Shown: positions 1 to 8,043, counted from the stretch's first letter. The stretch is DNA of 16,681 nt from Pseudomonadota bacterium (GCA_030597865.1 JAUVQZ010000035.1:1-16681); one strand, 5' to 3'. Translations and numbers: made by a program. Notes: generated by a model from the letters alone, not told the origin.

Positions 1-1148
1 AGCCCGAGAGAGTTTATGGAAAAGTGGTCGGCAGCTAAAATAGCCGCATGAAAAAACTGTCCACTTTTACTGGACCATTCCATCCTGGTGTCGGCGGAGC
101 TGCCGGTATTTTTATTGCGGTGTCTGCCCGAGGTCAGGGAGTCGGAGATATCCTCCAGGACCATAAAGGAGTTGGCGGCAATGGCGCTTCTGGTCAGGTG
201 GCTCTGGAAGAGCTTGACGTCGGGCAAATGGTCAAGGACCCCCATGAGCCCCAACTCGTCATCCACGGCCACGGCCGGGTTTTCCTCGCCCTTGCGCAGC
301 AGCTTGAGGACCTTGGTCTCCGGTGGTTTTTTGCGGATGGAGACATAGATGGGTATGTCCCTGCCGCCCACCGTGAAGCGCCGCCTCTTGAGCAGGGTGA
401 GTTTCTGGCCCTTTTTCAGGATAACCTTTTCCCCCTCGGCCCGGGTGAGGATCTTGTGGTTCAGGCAGGAGAAATCATCAGGTCTGTGGTTGCTCAGCAG
501 ATAGACCAGTTCAAGCTCGCCGATCTTGGCCTCGGCAAGCCAGACATGCTCGTTAAGGAAATGGAGGAAGTTGGCGAATTTCGCCTCGGTCTCGGTCTCC
601 CGCTCCCTCTGGTCAATGGAGCCGGCCAGGTTCATGAGCAGGAGCTTGCGCTTTGCCTCAAAGCGGGCCTTGATGTGGTAGCGGTCGTCAAAGATGATGA
701 GCAGGAGGTCAACCGGGCTGGAAATGGCATCAACCTCGTTGGTCATCTCAATATGGGAGGCATATCTGTTTAAGACCTTGCCCTTGAGGTAGCGGATAAC
801 GCCGTCAGCAGTGCGCGAATAGTTGTTCACCGTGGCGATTATCTCCCGTTCATTGCCATGGATACCAAACATATTGCCGATGAGGCCGTAGGCGCGGCGG
901 CTTACCTCCTTGCGCCGCATCCTGTCATGGATCAGGTCGTGGATCCCGGTAAAGGAGCTGACATCAAGAAGATCAAAGACCTGGTTGTGGATGACCCGGT
1001 ATTTTGTCAGCTCATGGGTTTCTTTGAGTGAGCCTGCCATGGCCCGGCTGGTTGGCGAAAAAAGGCGCTTGGGCAGGGGCTCGGCCAGGGAGGCAAAGGC
1101 GCCTTTCTGGTCAAGGAGGGAAAACATGGTATCGGTGAGGGTGGCCAT
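1..1148 (-). CDS. Unidentified protein, 3' end beyond the left edge
   Basis: On the minus strand an open frame begins with ATG at 1146-1148 and stays open for 382 codons to the window edge, so the C-terminus is missing. It starts MATLTDTMFSLLDQKG and has a normal charged, helical composition, with no signal peptide or membrane segment, so it is probably cytoplasmic. The frame is open back to a TGA near 1276 but holds no ATG, GTG or TTG upstream, and neither this ATG nor the next one (1125-1127) has a clear ribosome site, so the start is uncertain. I do not recognise the family. Residues from about 268 (YVSIRKKPPETKVLKLLRKG, then VDDELGLMGVLDHLPDV) faintly recall the RelA/SpoT-type nucleotidyltransferase pattern of an Arg/Lys-rich strand followed by an Asp-x-x-Gly segment; this is a guess only. 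It is divergent from the kinase at 1636. A long plus-strand frame at 48-773 is its antisense shadow. Confidence 0.78.
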   Translation of the reverse strand, partial: MATLTDTMFSLLDQKGAFASLAEPLPKRLFSPTSRAMAGSLKETHELTKYRVIHNQVFDLLDVSSFTGIHDLIHDRMRRKEVSRRAYGLIGNMFGIHGNEREIIATVNNYSRTADGVIRYLKGKVLNRYASHIEMTNEVDAISSPVDLLLIIFDDRYHIKARFEAKRKLLLMNLAGSIDQRERETETEAKFANFLHFLNEHVWLAEAKIGELELVYLLSNHRPDDFSCLNHKILTRAEGEKVILKKGQKLTLLKRRRFTVGGRDIPIYVSIRKKPPETKVLKLLRKGEENPAVAVDDELGLMGVLDHLPDVKLFQSHLTRSAIAANSFMVLEDISDSLTSGRHRNKNTGSSADTRMEWSSKSGQFFHAAILAADHFSINSLG

Positions 1149-1496
1149 GGTGTGGGGGTAAACTCGCTTGTCGATGTTAATGGTTGGCGGTCTTTGCTGA
1201 TTGTTCTGGGGGGTGTTTTCTTTAGTCGTCTTAATCCGCCGGGGCTGGCAAGTAAATTCAAATAATATTCAGAGGAATAAGCCAGAAGTGTGCCACAGGC
1301 AATTGCTTGTGGTATTCTTTTTGGGTAACTATGGCCTGGCGGGGGATTGACCCACGCCTTAATGGCTTGATGTTGACTGGGAAATTACATTGCTGTGGAG
1401 GTGGTAAAGGGGTTTGTTACTTTTTTGTGAACCTGCTGGTTCGGAGGGTAAATAACCAGGGTAATGGGGATGATCGCACCTCCTTTAACAGGCCCA

Positions 1497-1543
1497 GGAA
1501 CCGGTACCCACGCCTGTGGCGGTACCCAGAGCCTGTCGAAGGG
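1497..1543. repeat. Small intergenic repeat between divergent genes
   Basis: The 487-bp gap between the two divergent genes (1149-1635) shows no convincing gene. Near its right end two GGTACC sites flank a 12-base centre (CACGCCTGTGGC), followed by GAGCCTGTCGAAGGG at 1529-1543. That last string resembles a short dispersed intergenic repeat common in many bacterial genomes, which yields spurious ORFs reading EPVEG. The frame 1307-1588 is such a product. I see no clear promoter in this gap, although both flanking genes should have one here. Confidence 0.4.
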
Positions 1544-1635
1544 ATGTTTGAACAATGCAGGGCTATGCTGATAGCTTTAACTATTTAACCACTGAAACAA
1601 TTAACCGTTTCTCTAAGGGGTGGATTAGGGCAGCC

Positions 1636-4452
1636 ATGGGATATAAATATCTTTTTCTACTGTTTTTTTTCAGCCTCATTGCGCCGCATCAAGCGGTTGG
1701 AGAGGGTGACCGCCTGGTTAAGATTGGTGTCTTTCAGGTTGAGCCCATCATCTTTGTCGATGCCAGCGGCAAGCCGCAGGGGTTCTTTGTCGACGTCATT
1801 GAACAGGTGGCTGCCATGGAGGGCTGGCAGCTGCAATATGTGCAGGGCACCTGGGATGAGGGCTTCCAGCGCATGCGCAATCGGGAGATAGACCTGATGA
1901 CGGCAGTGGCCTATTCCCCGGAACGGGCTGAATATATCGATTATGGCTCTGAGTCGGTGCTCACCCTCTGGGGCCAGGTATTTATCAAGGAAGGCGCCAC
2001 CCTGCAGAGTATCCTTGATCTCAAAGATCAGCGAGTCGCCATTATGAAGGGCGATATCAACGGTAAAAATTTTTTGGAAACCATCAAGAAATTTGAAATC
2101 TCCTGCCAGGTTCAGGAGTTTCCCTCCCTGGACGAGGTCTTTATTGCGGTTGAAAGGGGCGAGGTCATGGCCGGAGTTGCCCCTAATATCTTTGGCTACC
2201 GTGAAGCCCGCAAGCATGGCCTGGTGGGCACCGCCATTATCTTCAGTCCGCTCTCCGCCTATTTTGCCACGGCCCAAGGCACCAACAAGGGCCTTATTGG
2301 TAGTATTGACCGTCATCTTGGTGCCTGGAAAAAGGACAAGGAATCTTTTTATTACCGGCGCCTTGACCACTGGTTCGGCGGTGTGCAGTTTGAAAAGCCC
2401 ATCCCCACCTGGCTCTTCACCTCCCTTGGCGGCATTGTCTTTGTGGCCCTGGCCCTGGCCTTTTGGAGCAGAATACTGAAGGCCAAGGTGGCTGAAAAAA
2501 CCAAGGAGCTCAGGCAGAGTGAGGAGAATTACAGGCAGCTCGTTGAAAACGCAAACTCGATTATCCTCCGTTGGGATGTAAACGGCCACGTCACCTTTCT
2601 GAATGAGTATGGCCAGCATTTTTTCGGCTATAGCCTTGCTGAGATTGTCGGCAGCCATGTGGTCGGCACCATTGTTGCGGAAAGTGATCAATCAGGCAAA
2701 GATCTGAAGAGCATGATCCAGGGCATCTTAGATACCCCTGCCCACTACCTGCTCCATGAAAATGAGAATATGTGCCGGGACGGCAGGCGGGTGGTGATTC
2801 AATGGAGTAATAAACCCATTGTCGATGATCAAGGCCGCCTCCTGGAAATCCTCAGTGTTGGTTTTGATATCACCAAACTCAACCTGGCCGAAAAGGAAAA
2901 GCGGGAACATGAGCAGCGCTACCGCATCCTGTTTGATTCGGCCAGTGACGCCATTTTTATCTTAAAGGATGGTGTTTTCCATGAATGCAACAGCAAGACC
3001 CTGGAGATGTTCGGCTGCACCAGGTTGCAGATTCTCGGCAGTGATCCTTGCGAATTTTCCCCGGAAAGGCAAGCCGATGGCAACTACTCGCGGCCCGAGG
3101 CTGAGGCCCGCATCAGCGCTGCCCTGGCCGGTGACAGTCAATTTTTCCCCTGGCGTCATCTGCGCTATGACAGAACCCCCTTTGATACGGAGGTCAGCCT
3201 GAACAGAATTGAGATTGGGGGGGCTATCTATCTCCAGGCCATTGTTCGCGACATCTCGGAACGTGTCCGCCTGGAAGAGGAGTTGCGCCAGGCCCAGAAG
3301 ATGGAGGCCATCGGTACCCTGGCCGGCGGCATTGCCCATGATTTTAACAATATCCTCACCTCCATTTTTGGTTTTAATGAGCTTGCCCAGCTCCATAAGG
3401 ATGTTCCCGGCAAATTACAGAGAGATCTTGAACAGGTGGAAAAGGCGGCAGAAAGGGCAAAGGATCTCGTCAAGCAGATCCTCACCTTTAGCCGTAAGTC
3501 TCAGTATGAGAAAAGGCCGTTGCAGGTATCCTTGGTTGTCAAGGAGGCCTTAAAGCTCCTGCGTTCATCCATTCCCACCACCATTGAGATACGCCAGGAC
3601 ATAGCCTCCACTGCCCTGGTGTATGCCGATCCGACCCAGATTCATCAGGTCATCATGAACCTCTGTACCAACGCCTACCATGCCATGTACGACCAGGGCG
3701 GTACGTTGACGGTCTCCCTCCACGAGGTTGATCTTGGCAAGGGCGAAGAGGTTGAGGGCCTTGACCTGGCCCCTGGCCGCTATCTGCTCCTTGAGGTTGG
3801 TGATAGCGGCCAGGGTATGGAGCCTGAAATTCTGAACAAGATGTATGAACCCTATTACACCACCAAGGCAGTGGGTGAGGGCACCGGCCTTGGCCTGGCC
3901 CTGGTCCATGGTATTGTCAAAAGCCATAACGGCGGGATAGGTGTTGACAGTGAGCCGGGCTGCGGCACGGTGTTCAGGATATATCTGCCCATTGTTGACC
4001 AACAGAGCAAGGAGTTGTCGAAAGCAGCGCCTGACAAAGCCGCAACAGGAACATGCTCGGGCCGCATCATGCTGGTGGATGATGAGGTGAGTATCCAGGA
4101 GATAGGCCAGCAGGCCTTAGAGAGCTTCGGCTATGAGGTGGCAACCTTTGGCGACCCCCTTCAGGCCTTGGCAGCATTCAGGGATGATACCCAGGCCTAT
4201 GATCTGCTGATCACGGATATGACCATGCCGGGCATGACCGGCACAGAGCTTGTCGACCAGATCTTGCAGATACGAGCCGATTTTCCGATCATTCTCTGTA
4301 CCGGCTACAGTGAACGCATTAACAGAGAGGCTGCCCTGGCCATGGGCATCAGGGAGTATCTGCAAAAGCCCCTGGTTATGACTGAGCTTGCCCAGAAAAT
4401 TAAGGCGATTCTCGGTTCCAAAGGCCGGGAGCAGGCATCAGGGAAAGGATGA
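1636..4452 (+). CDS. Hybrid sensor histidine kinase with fused solute-binding sensor domain, PAS repeats and receiver
   Basis: 938 residues from ATG 1636, chosen over the in-frame ATG at 1555 because AGGG lies 5 nt upstream and a signal peptide (MGYKYLFLLFFFSLIAPHQA) then begins at residue 1. Residues about 25-250 form a family-3 type (amino-acid/polar solute) periplasmic binding domain: KIGVFQVEPIIFVDASGKPQ opens it and EIDLMTAVAYSPERAEYIDY is typical. One membrane helix follows (about 258-280), then two PAS domains (about 299-413 and 427-543), the dimerisation helix with phospho-acceptor His568 in GGIAHDFNN, an ATPase domain (N box NLCTNAYHAM, DSGQGM, GTGLGLALVHG) and a C-terminal receiver (LVDDE, phospho-acceptor Asp861 in LLITDMTMPG, KP pair near 911). 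The known role of such proteins is ligand-triggered autophosphorylation at the inner membrane and relay to a downstream regulator. No response regulator with an output domain is adjacent, so target and ligand are unknown. Confidence 0.95.
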   Translation: MGYKYLFLLFFFSLIAPHQAVGEGDRLVKIGVFQVEPIIFVDASGKPQGFFVDVIEQVAAMEGWQLQYVQGTWDEGFQRMRNREIDLMTAVAYSPERAEYIDYGSESVLTLWGQVFIKEGATLQSILDLKDQRVAIMKGDINGKNFLETIKKFEISCQVQEFPSLDEVFIAVERGEVMAGVAPNIFGYREARKHGLVGTAIIFSPLSAYFATAQGTNKGLIGSIDRHLGAWKKDKESFYYRRLDHWFGGVQFEKPIPTWLFTSLGGIVFVALALAFWSRILKAKVAEKTKELRQSEENYRQLVENANSIILRWDVNGHVTFLNEYGQHFFGYSLAEIVGSHVVGTIVAESDQSGKDLKSMIQGILDTPAHYLLHENENMCRDGRRVVIQWSNKPIVDDQGRLLEILSVGFDITKLNLAEKEKREHEQRYRILFDSASDAIFILKDGVFHECNSKTLEMFGCTRLQILGSDPCEFSPERQADGNYSRPEAEARISAALAGDSQFFPWRHLRYDRTPFDTEVSLNRIEIGGAIYLQAIVRDISERVRLEEELRQAQKMEAIGTLAGGIAHDFNNILTSIFGFNELAQLHKDVPGKLQRDLEQVEKAAERAKDLVKQILTFSRKSQYEKRPLQVSLVVKEALKLLRSSIPTTIEIRQDIASTALVYADPTQIHQVIMNLCTNAYHAMYDQGGTLTVSLHEVDLGKGEEVEGLDLAPGRYLLLEVGDSGQGMEPEILNKMYEPYYTTKAVGEGTGLGLALVHGIVKSHNGGIGVDSEPGCGTVFRIYLPIVDQQSKELSKAAPDKAATGTCSGRIMLVDDEVSIQEIGQQALESFGYEVATFGDPLQALAAFRDDTQAYDLLITDMTMPGMTGTELVDQILQIRADFPIILCTGYSERINREAALAMGIREYLQKPLVMTELAQKIKAILGSKGREQASGKG

Positions 4453-4539
4453 CTGTAAGGCAATGTTTTCAGGGTGCAGCCCCTGGCCGTTATTTTATAA
4501 TGGGATTCACTCCCCTCTCCGTGAGCGGCTATTTTCTAT

Positions 4540-4627
4540 GTAGGAGCGAGCTCGAAGTCTTTGTTTCACTACGCTTATCTGCTCGCGAAAAAGCAGCGTA
4601 TTGTTGCGCGAGCAAGATCGCTCCGAC
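4540..4627. repeat. REP-like imperfect inverted repeat
   Basis: GTAGGAGCGAGCTCG (4540-4554) faces CGCGAGCAAGATCGCTCCGAC (about 4607-4627); the outer arms pair over 15 positions with three mismatches. The internal GCTCGCGAA string at 4581-4589 is a further half-copy. The motif resembles the GTAGGAGCGAGC(T)TGCTCGCGA REP family best known from Pseudomonas. It lies just after the kinase gene, where such elements often sit at transcript 3' ends. A lone GTAGGAGCG half-copy occurs at 7977-7985. Confidence 0.55.
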
Positions 4628-4722
4628 GTGATTCATTATAAACCCTTGCAGGGTTTCAATGCCCATCAGATTTGAACTTGATCCTGGTCCAGTGTGAAGT
4701 GTAAATCTTTGCACAGGCGTTT

Positions 4723-4786
4723 AGCGGTTTAGGCTATTAGGGGTGCATGGGCTTATGTCTGGCACCCCTAATAGCCGTAAACCGCT
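4723..4786. repeat. Long near-perfect hairpin between convergent genes
   Basis: The left arm (4723-4746) begins AGCGGTTTAGG and ends AGGGGTGC; the right arm (4762-4786) is its reverse complement apart from one extra G. This gives about 24 paired bases around a 15-base loop. It sits between the convergent kinase and trmFO genes and may stop or stabilise transcripts from either side, but neither strand has the T-run of a standard intrinsic terminator. It could equally be a small repeat element. The stretch 4787-4990 holds no supported gene. Confidence 0.6.
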
Positions 4787-4990
4787 CATAGCCTGAAGAA
4801 TAACCTGAAGAGTGACACAGGTGCGAAGATTAAAGGTTTACCTTGCACCAGGGGGACAGGATGATAGCATCCTGCTATCGCCCTCCAAGGGCCAGGGCTT
4901 TGACAGCCCGGCCTGCGCCATCGGCTATGCCACCCCGGAACTCCTTGACCTCCCGGCCCTTGTCAAGGAAGGGGTCGGCACTGCACCTGC

Positions 4991-6367
4991 CTACGCACCT
5001 ATCCCATTGAGCCAGGTCTTAAATGAGATCAGGGCCTGCTTGCTGCGGAATGCGGCCTTATCCCGCTTGGAGATGCGGGAGCGCCGCCTCCTCCTGTTGG
5101 GCTGGGGGGGCAGTTCGGGCTGGCTGGCCCGGAAGCCCTTCTTGTCAAAGGGCGGAAAGAGGCTGTAGTTGACGTTTGAGGGTTGGAAATGTTTGCTGAT
5201 CGGCTCAGTGAGATGGCGGATCAGGGCGCCGTGGGCCGTGTCGGGCGGTGGCATGAGGGGCGCTAAGTCCAGGGCAAGGCGGGCAGCGTTGCGGCCGGCC
5301 AGGATGCCCATGGCCGTGGATTCCACATAGCCCTCCACGCCGCTGATCTGGCCGGCCAGCAGGATGTGGGGATGGTCTTTGAGCTGCAGGGAGGGCAGTA
5401 ACACCTCAGGGGCGCAGACAAAGGTATTGCGGTGGATGGAGCCCAGGCGGATGAATTCGGCCTGCTCCATGCCCGGGATGAGGCAAAAGACCTCCTTCTG
5501 GGCCGGGTAGGTGAGCTTGGTCTGGAAACCCACCATATTATAATGGCTGCCCTCCCTATCCTCCATGCGGAGCTGAACCACGGCATAGGGGTCCTTGCCG
5601 GTGCGCGGATCAGGCAGGCCCACCGGTTTCATGGGCCCAAAGCGCAGGGTGTCGTCGCCCCGTTCCTGCATCACCTCAATGGGCAGACAGCCCTCAAAAT
5701 ATTTCTGTTTTTCAAAGATTTTGAGGGGCACCTTGTCTGCTGCGGCCAGGGCGCGGATAAATCCCTCGTACTCCTCCTTGCTAAAGGGGCAGTTGAGATA
5801 ATCCCCTGGGCCATCATCATAACGCGAGGCCTGATAGATGATATCGCGATTGAGGGAGTCGGCCGAGACAATGGGGGCAATGGCATCGTAGAAGGCCAGG
5901 TGCTCGACACCGGTATGGCGGGCCAGATCAGCGGCCAGATCACTTGCCGTGAGGGGGCCTGAGGCCAGGATGGTGAGGCCTGATGGTGGTAGCTCCTTGA
6001 CCTCCGCACGGATGATGTCGATGTGGGGATGGTCATTGATTGCCTTGGTGATGGCCGCGGCAAATTTCTGACGGTCCACGGCCAGGGCCTTGCCGGCCGG
6101 CACCTTGGTCTCCTCGGCCATTCGCATGAGCAGGGAGTCAAGGAGGCGCATCTCCTCTTTAAGGAGACCCACCGCCGAAGCAGGATCATTGGAGCGAAAG
6201 GAGTTGGAGCAGACCAGTTCGCCCAGATCCGATGATTCATGGGCCGGACTAAAGACAGCCGGCTTCATGTCATAGAGGCTGACATGGACGCCATGGTTTG
6301 CCGCCTGCCAGGCCGCCTCACAACCGGCCAGGCCACCGCCTATGATTGTAATGGAAGGAGCTGCCAT
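4991..6367 (-). CDS. trmFO: Methylenetetrahydrofolate-tRNA-(uracil-5-)-methyltransferase TrmFO
   Basis: 458 residues, normal length for TrmFO. This cytoplasmic flavoprotein uses 5,10-methylenetetrahydrofolate and FADH2 to make 5-methyluridine at position 54 of the tRNA T-loop. The N-terminus carries the FAD-binding motif (IIGGGLAGCEAAW, residues 8-20). The family signature YDMKPAVFSPAHESS followed by LGELVCSNSFRS places Cys53 at the conserved position. The second conserved cysteine is Cys227 in YFEGCLPIEVM, and ISGVEGYVESTAMGILAGRN (about 343-362) is the usual C-terminal FAD segment. The gene ends normally in a basic tail. The start at 6365-6367 has AAGG about 10 nt upstream. It lies 114 bp downstream of adk on the same strand, with a palindromic repeat between them, so co-transcription from the adk promoter is plausible; no separate promoter is evident. 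Confidence 0.96.
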   Translation of the reverse strand: MAAPSITIIGGGLAGCEAAWQAANHGVHVSLYDMKPAVFSPAHESSDLGELVCSNSFRSNDPASAVGLLKEEMRLLDSLLMRMAEETKVPAGKALAVDRQKFAAAITKAINDHPHIDIIRAEVKELPPSGLTILASGPLTASDLAADLARHTGVEHLAFYDAIAPIVSADSLNRDIIYQASRYDDGPGDYLNCPFSKEEYEGFIRALAAADKVPLKIFEKQKYFEGCLPIEVMQERGDDTLRFGPMKPVGLPDPRTGKDPYAVVQLRMEDREGSHYNMVGFQTKLTYPAQKEVFCLIPGMEQAEFIRLGSIHRNTFVCAPEVLLPSLQLKDHPHILLAGQISGVEGYVESTAMGILAGRNAARLALDLAPLMPPPDTAHGALIRHLTEPISKHFQPSNVNYSLFPPFDKKGFRASQPELPPQPNRRRRRSRISKRDKAAFRSKQALISFKTWLNGIGA

Positions 6368-6382
6368 GGGTAAAATACCTTA

Positions 6383-6443
<61 letters not shown>

Positions 6444-6481
6444 GGTCTTAAAAGTCTGCAGAGTGGAACCTGCGAATCTTT

Positions 6482-7129
6482 TTAGTTTCCAAGTTCTTTC
6501 TGAATGCCGTCAACCACTACGTCACTGGATGTGCCGGTAATGGACTTGAGCAGGCCTTGTTTCTCGTAAAAACCGGCCACGGGAGCGGTTTTTTTGGTGT
6601 AGGTGTCAAGACGATGGGCAATGGCCTCTTCGGTCTCGTCGGCCCGCTGAACAATGGCGCTGCCGCATTTGTCGCAGATGCCTTCTTTCTTGGGAGGCAT
6701 GCTCTTGACATTATATATGGCCTGGCACTCGGCGTTCTCACAGGTGCGGCGGGTACAGAGGCGGTCAAAGATGACGTCGCGGGGTACATCGATGTCCACC
6801 GCCATGTCCAGGCTGATGCCGAGCTTGGTGAGCAGCTCGGTTAAGGCCTCGGCCTGGGGAATGGTGCGGGGAAAACCGTCGAGCAGGAAACCGCTCTTGC
6901 AGTCATCCTCCTGCAGGCGGCCTTCCATGATACCCATGATCAGGCTGTCAGGGACCAGATCGCCGCGGTCCATATAGCCCTGGGCCTCTTTACCAAGATC
7001 GGTGCCTGCCTGGACTGCGCCGCGCAGGATATCGCCGGTGGAGATCTGAACAGAACCGTCCAGTTTTGTGAGCATTTTGGCCACAGTGCCTTTACCGGCG
7101 CCGGGAGCGCCTAAAAGAATAAGTTTCAT
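6482..7129 (-). CDS. adk: Adenylate kinase, zinc-LID type
   Basis: 215 residues. The enzyme interconverts ATP plus AMP and two ADP in the cytoplasm. The P-loop GAPGAGKGT is at residues 7-15, the AMP-binding stretch STGDILRGAV at 30-39 and LLDGFPRT at 82-89. The LID domain holds Cys130, Cys135, Cys152 and Cys155 in a C-x4-C / C-x2-C arrangement, expected to bind structural zinc. The first pair is spaced by four residues instead of the more usual two. QRADETEEAIAHRLDTY is the conserved segment after the LID. The ATG at 7127-7129 has GGAGG nine bases upstream, and a good promoter lies about 75-105 bp upstream. trmFO follows on the same strand. Confidence 0.97.
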   Translation of the reverse strand: MKLILLGAPGAGKGTVAKMLTKLDGSVQISTGDILRGAVQAGTDLGKEAQGYMDRGDLVPDSLIMGIMEGRLQEDDCKSGFLLDGFPRTIPQAEALTELLTKLGISLDMAVDIDVPRDVIFDRLCTRRTCENAECQAIYNVKSMPPKKEGICDKCGSAIVQRADETEEAIAHRLDTYTKKTAPVAGFYEKQGLLKSITGTSSDVVVDGIQKELGN

Positions 7130-7203
7130 GGGGGGTGTCCTCCGAATTATGATGGGATTGCCTGAAGTTACTGTTTATTCCGGTCTGACCGGAGAAGGCG
7201 GAG

Positions 7204-7232
7204 AATATACCAGAAAAAAAGGAAAGTGGCAA
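7204..7232 (-). promoter_or_regulatory. Sigma70-type promoter for adk
   Basis: Read on the minus strand: TTGCCA (7232-7227), a 17-base spacer, then TATATT (7209-7204). The predicted transcription start is near 7197, giving a leader of about 70 bases before the adk ATG. Both boxes are close to consensus and the spacing is ideal. This is sequence evidence only. Confidence 0.65.
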
Positions 7233-7258
7233 AGAAAGAGTCGTTGGTGGTGGAGGGC

Positions 7259-7298
7259 AAAAAAAAGGCCGGTGCTTGGGAGGAAGCACCGGCCTTTT
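7259..7298. terminator. Bidirectional intrinsic terminator, copy C
   Basis: A perfect 11-bp stem GGCCGGTGCTT / AAGCACCGGCC (7267-7277 and 7284-7294) encloses a GGGAGG loop. Eight A residues on the left become a T8 tract on the minus strand, and TTTT follows on the plus strand. It is best suited to stopping minus-strand transcription arriving from the decayed permease tail at 7571-7428, thereby isolating adk. Its counterpart at 11045-11084 has a different but equally perfect stem. Confidence 0.75.
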
Positions 7299-7411
7299 CC
7301 ACCTTCCGATTAAGGAGGGTGAGGAGAAAAAATGAAGAAAGGAGTGAATGCATTTTCATGCAGTCTTGTAGAGTAAGACTCACCCCTTGGCACAGGGTTC
7401 CATATTTTTTA
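7299..7411. repeat. Repeated block with possible three-way-junction RNA, copy C
   Basis: This stretch matches 11085-11201 closely; one 45-bp core around AATGAAGAAAGGAGTGA differs at only about two positions. Read on the minus strand it can fold as an outer stem GGGGTGA/TCACTCC enclosing GTCTT/AAGAC (loop ACTCTAC) and TGCAT/ATGCA (loop GAAA). A very short plus-strand frame (ATG 7332 to TAA 7376, 14 codons, MKKGVNAFSCSLVE) has a strong purine-rich ribosome site just upstream. It is not conserved in length in the other copy, so a structured element seems likelier than a gene. Confidence 0.5.
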
Positions 7412-7427
7412 TTTTTTCGCAGCTCTT

Positions 7428-7571
7428 TCATGCTTTGTCTGGGGACACAAGAAGTTTTGAGGAAATCTTCAGCCGTTTACGGATAATCTGGGAGCAGGTG
7501 TCTATTGCCATGTTGAGCAGGGCGGCCACCAGGATAATCAGCATTGCCTTGTCAATATGGTCATTGGTTAT
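7428..7571 (-). pseudogene. Decayed tail of an ABC transporter permease
   Basis: A 47-codon minus-strand frame ends with TGA at 7428-7430. It reads DKAMLIILVAALLNMAIDT, then CSQIIRKRLKISSKLL: a single hydrophobic helix followed by a basic C-terminus. This is the usual end of PhnE-like and related ABC permeases. In frame it is blocked upstream by TGA at 7572-7574, and no coding sequence continues in any frame beyond it, so only the 3' end of a gene survives. The terminator at 7259-7298 lies downstream of it in the correct orientation. It is not a copy of the permease at 8044, whose C-terminus differs. The family assignment is tentative. Confidence 0.45.
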
Positions 7572-8043
7572 TCATCAGGAAAATACTACGCAATTTCCTG
7601 GACTACGTTTCAAAAAGAACATCTCAATTCAATCCTTCGGCAAGAATGTAACCGGATACTACTGAGCCGTTATGGTTGCCTGTTACGTTTTTAATAGGTA
7701 GGCTTGATGGCTTGTAGCGGGAAACACGATAATGCCGCAAGGTCAAGCAGGGCGCCTTCTGTCTTAAAAAGGGGTGGACAATCTGCTCATCTTTAGCCAT
7801 AACAGATTGCCATGGTGCCGGAATAGTAGGGTGCGCACTGCGCCCCGATGGCTGCCTGGTCTAGGATTGTTTTTTTTGGCACAGCTCAATTTAGAAGGGA
7901 CGCGTAAGGCCAGTGCCCCTTGCTGGCCTTGGCGGTGCGCAGTGCGCACCCTACAAAAAAACTGGGTAATTTTTTTGTAGGAGCGCAGGTGTTTGCCAAA
8001 AATAAGTTGGTAATCAAAAAAAATACAGGAAGTTTTTTCTCCT
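7572..8043. other. Intergenic stretch upstream of the ABC importer
   Basis: No gene is supported in these 472 bases. Apart from the repeat pair at 7826-7954 there is only a small 7-bp inverted pair (CAATCTG 7779-7785, CAGATTG 7803-7809) and an A/T-rich leader just before 8044. I could not identify a convincing promoter for the importer operon here. Confidence 0.5.
7826..7954. repeat. Facing GTAGGGTGCGCAC repeats
   Basis: GTAGGGTGCGCACTGCGC (7826-7843) is repeated in inverse orientation at 7937-7954, identical over 18 bases and separated by about 93 bases. Each arm is itself rich in GTGCGCAC palindromes. Such TAGGGTGCGCA elements are a known type of dispersed intergenic palindrome. A facing pair of this size could behave as one small unit or fold into a long hairpin. 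The interior has no ORF of note. Confidence 0.6.

Noticed and set aside
48..773. 241-codon plus-strand open frame at the left edge
   Set aside because: It lies wholly antisense to the minus-strand frame open from 1148 to the edge. That frame has normal protein composition, whereas this one is rich in Gly/Val with no recognisable motif.
1657..2691. 344-codon minus-strand frame
   Set aside because: Antisense to the kinase, whose domains are unmistakable over the same bases.
4812..5168. 118-codon plus-strand frame with a GTG start
   Set aside because: The last half is antisense to trmFO. The first 60 codons (4812-4990) look plausible in composition, but there is no family, no good ribosome site and no clear end outside trmFO.
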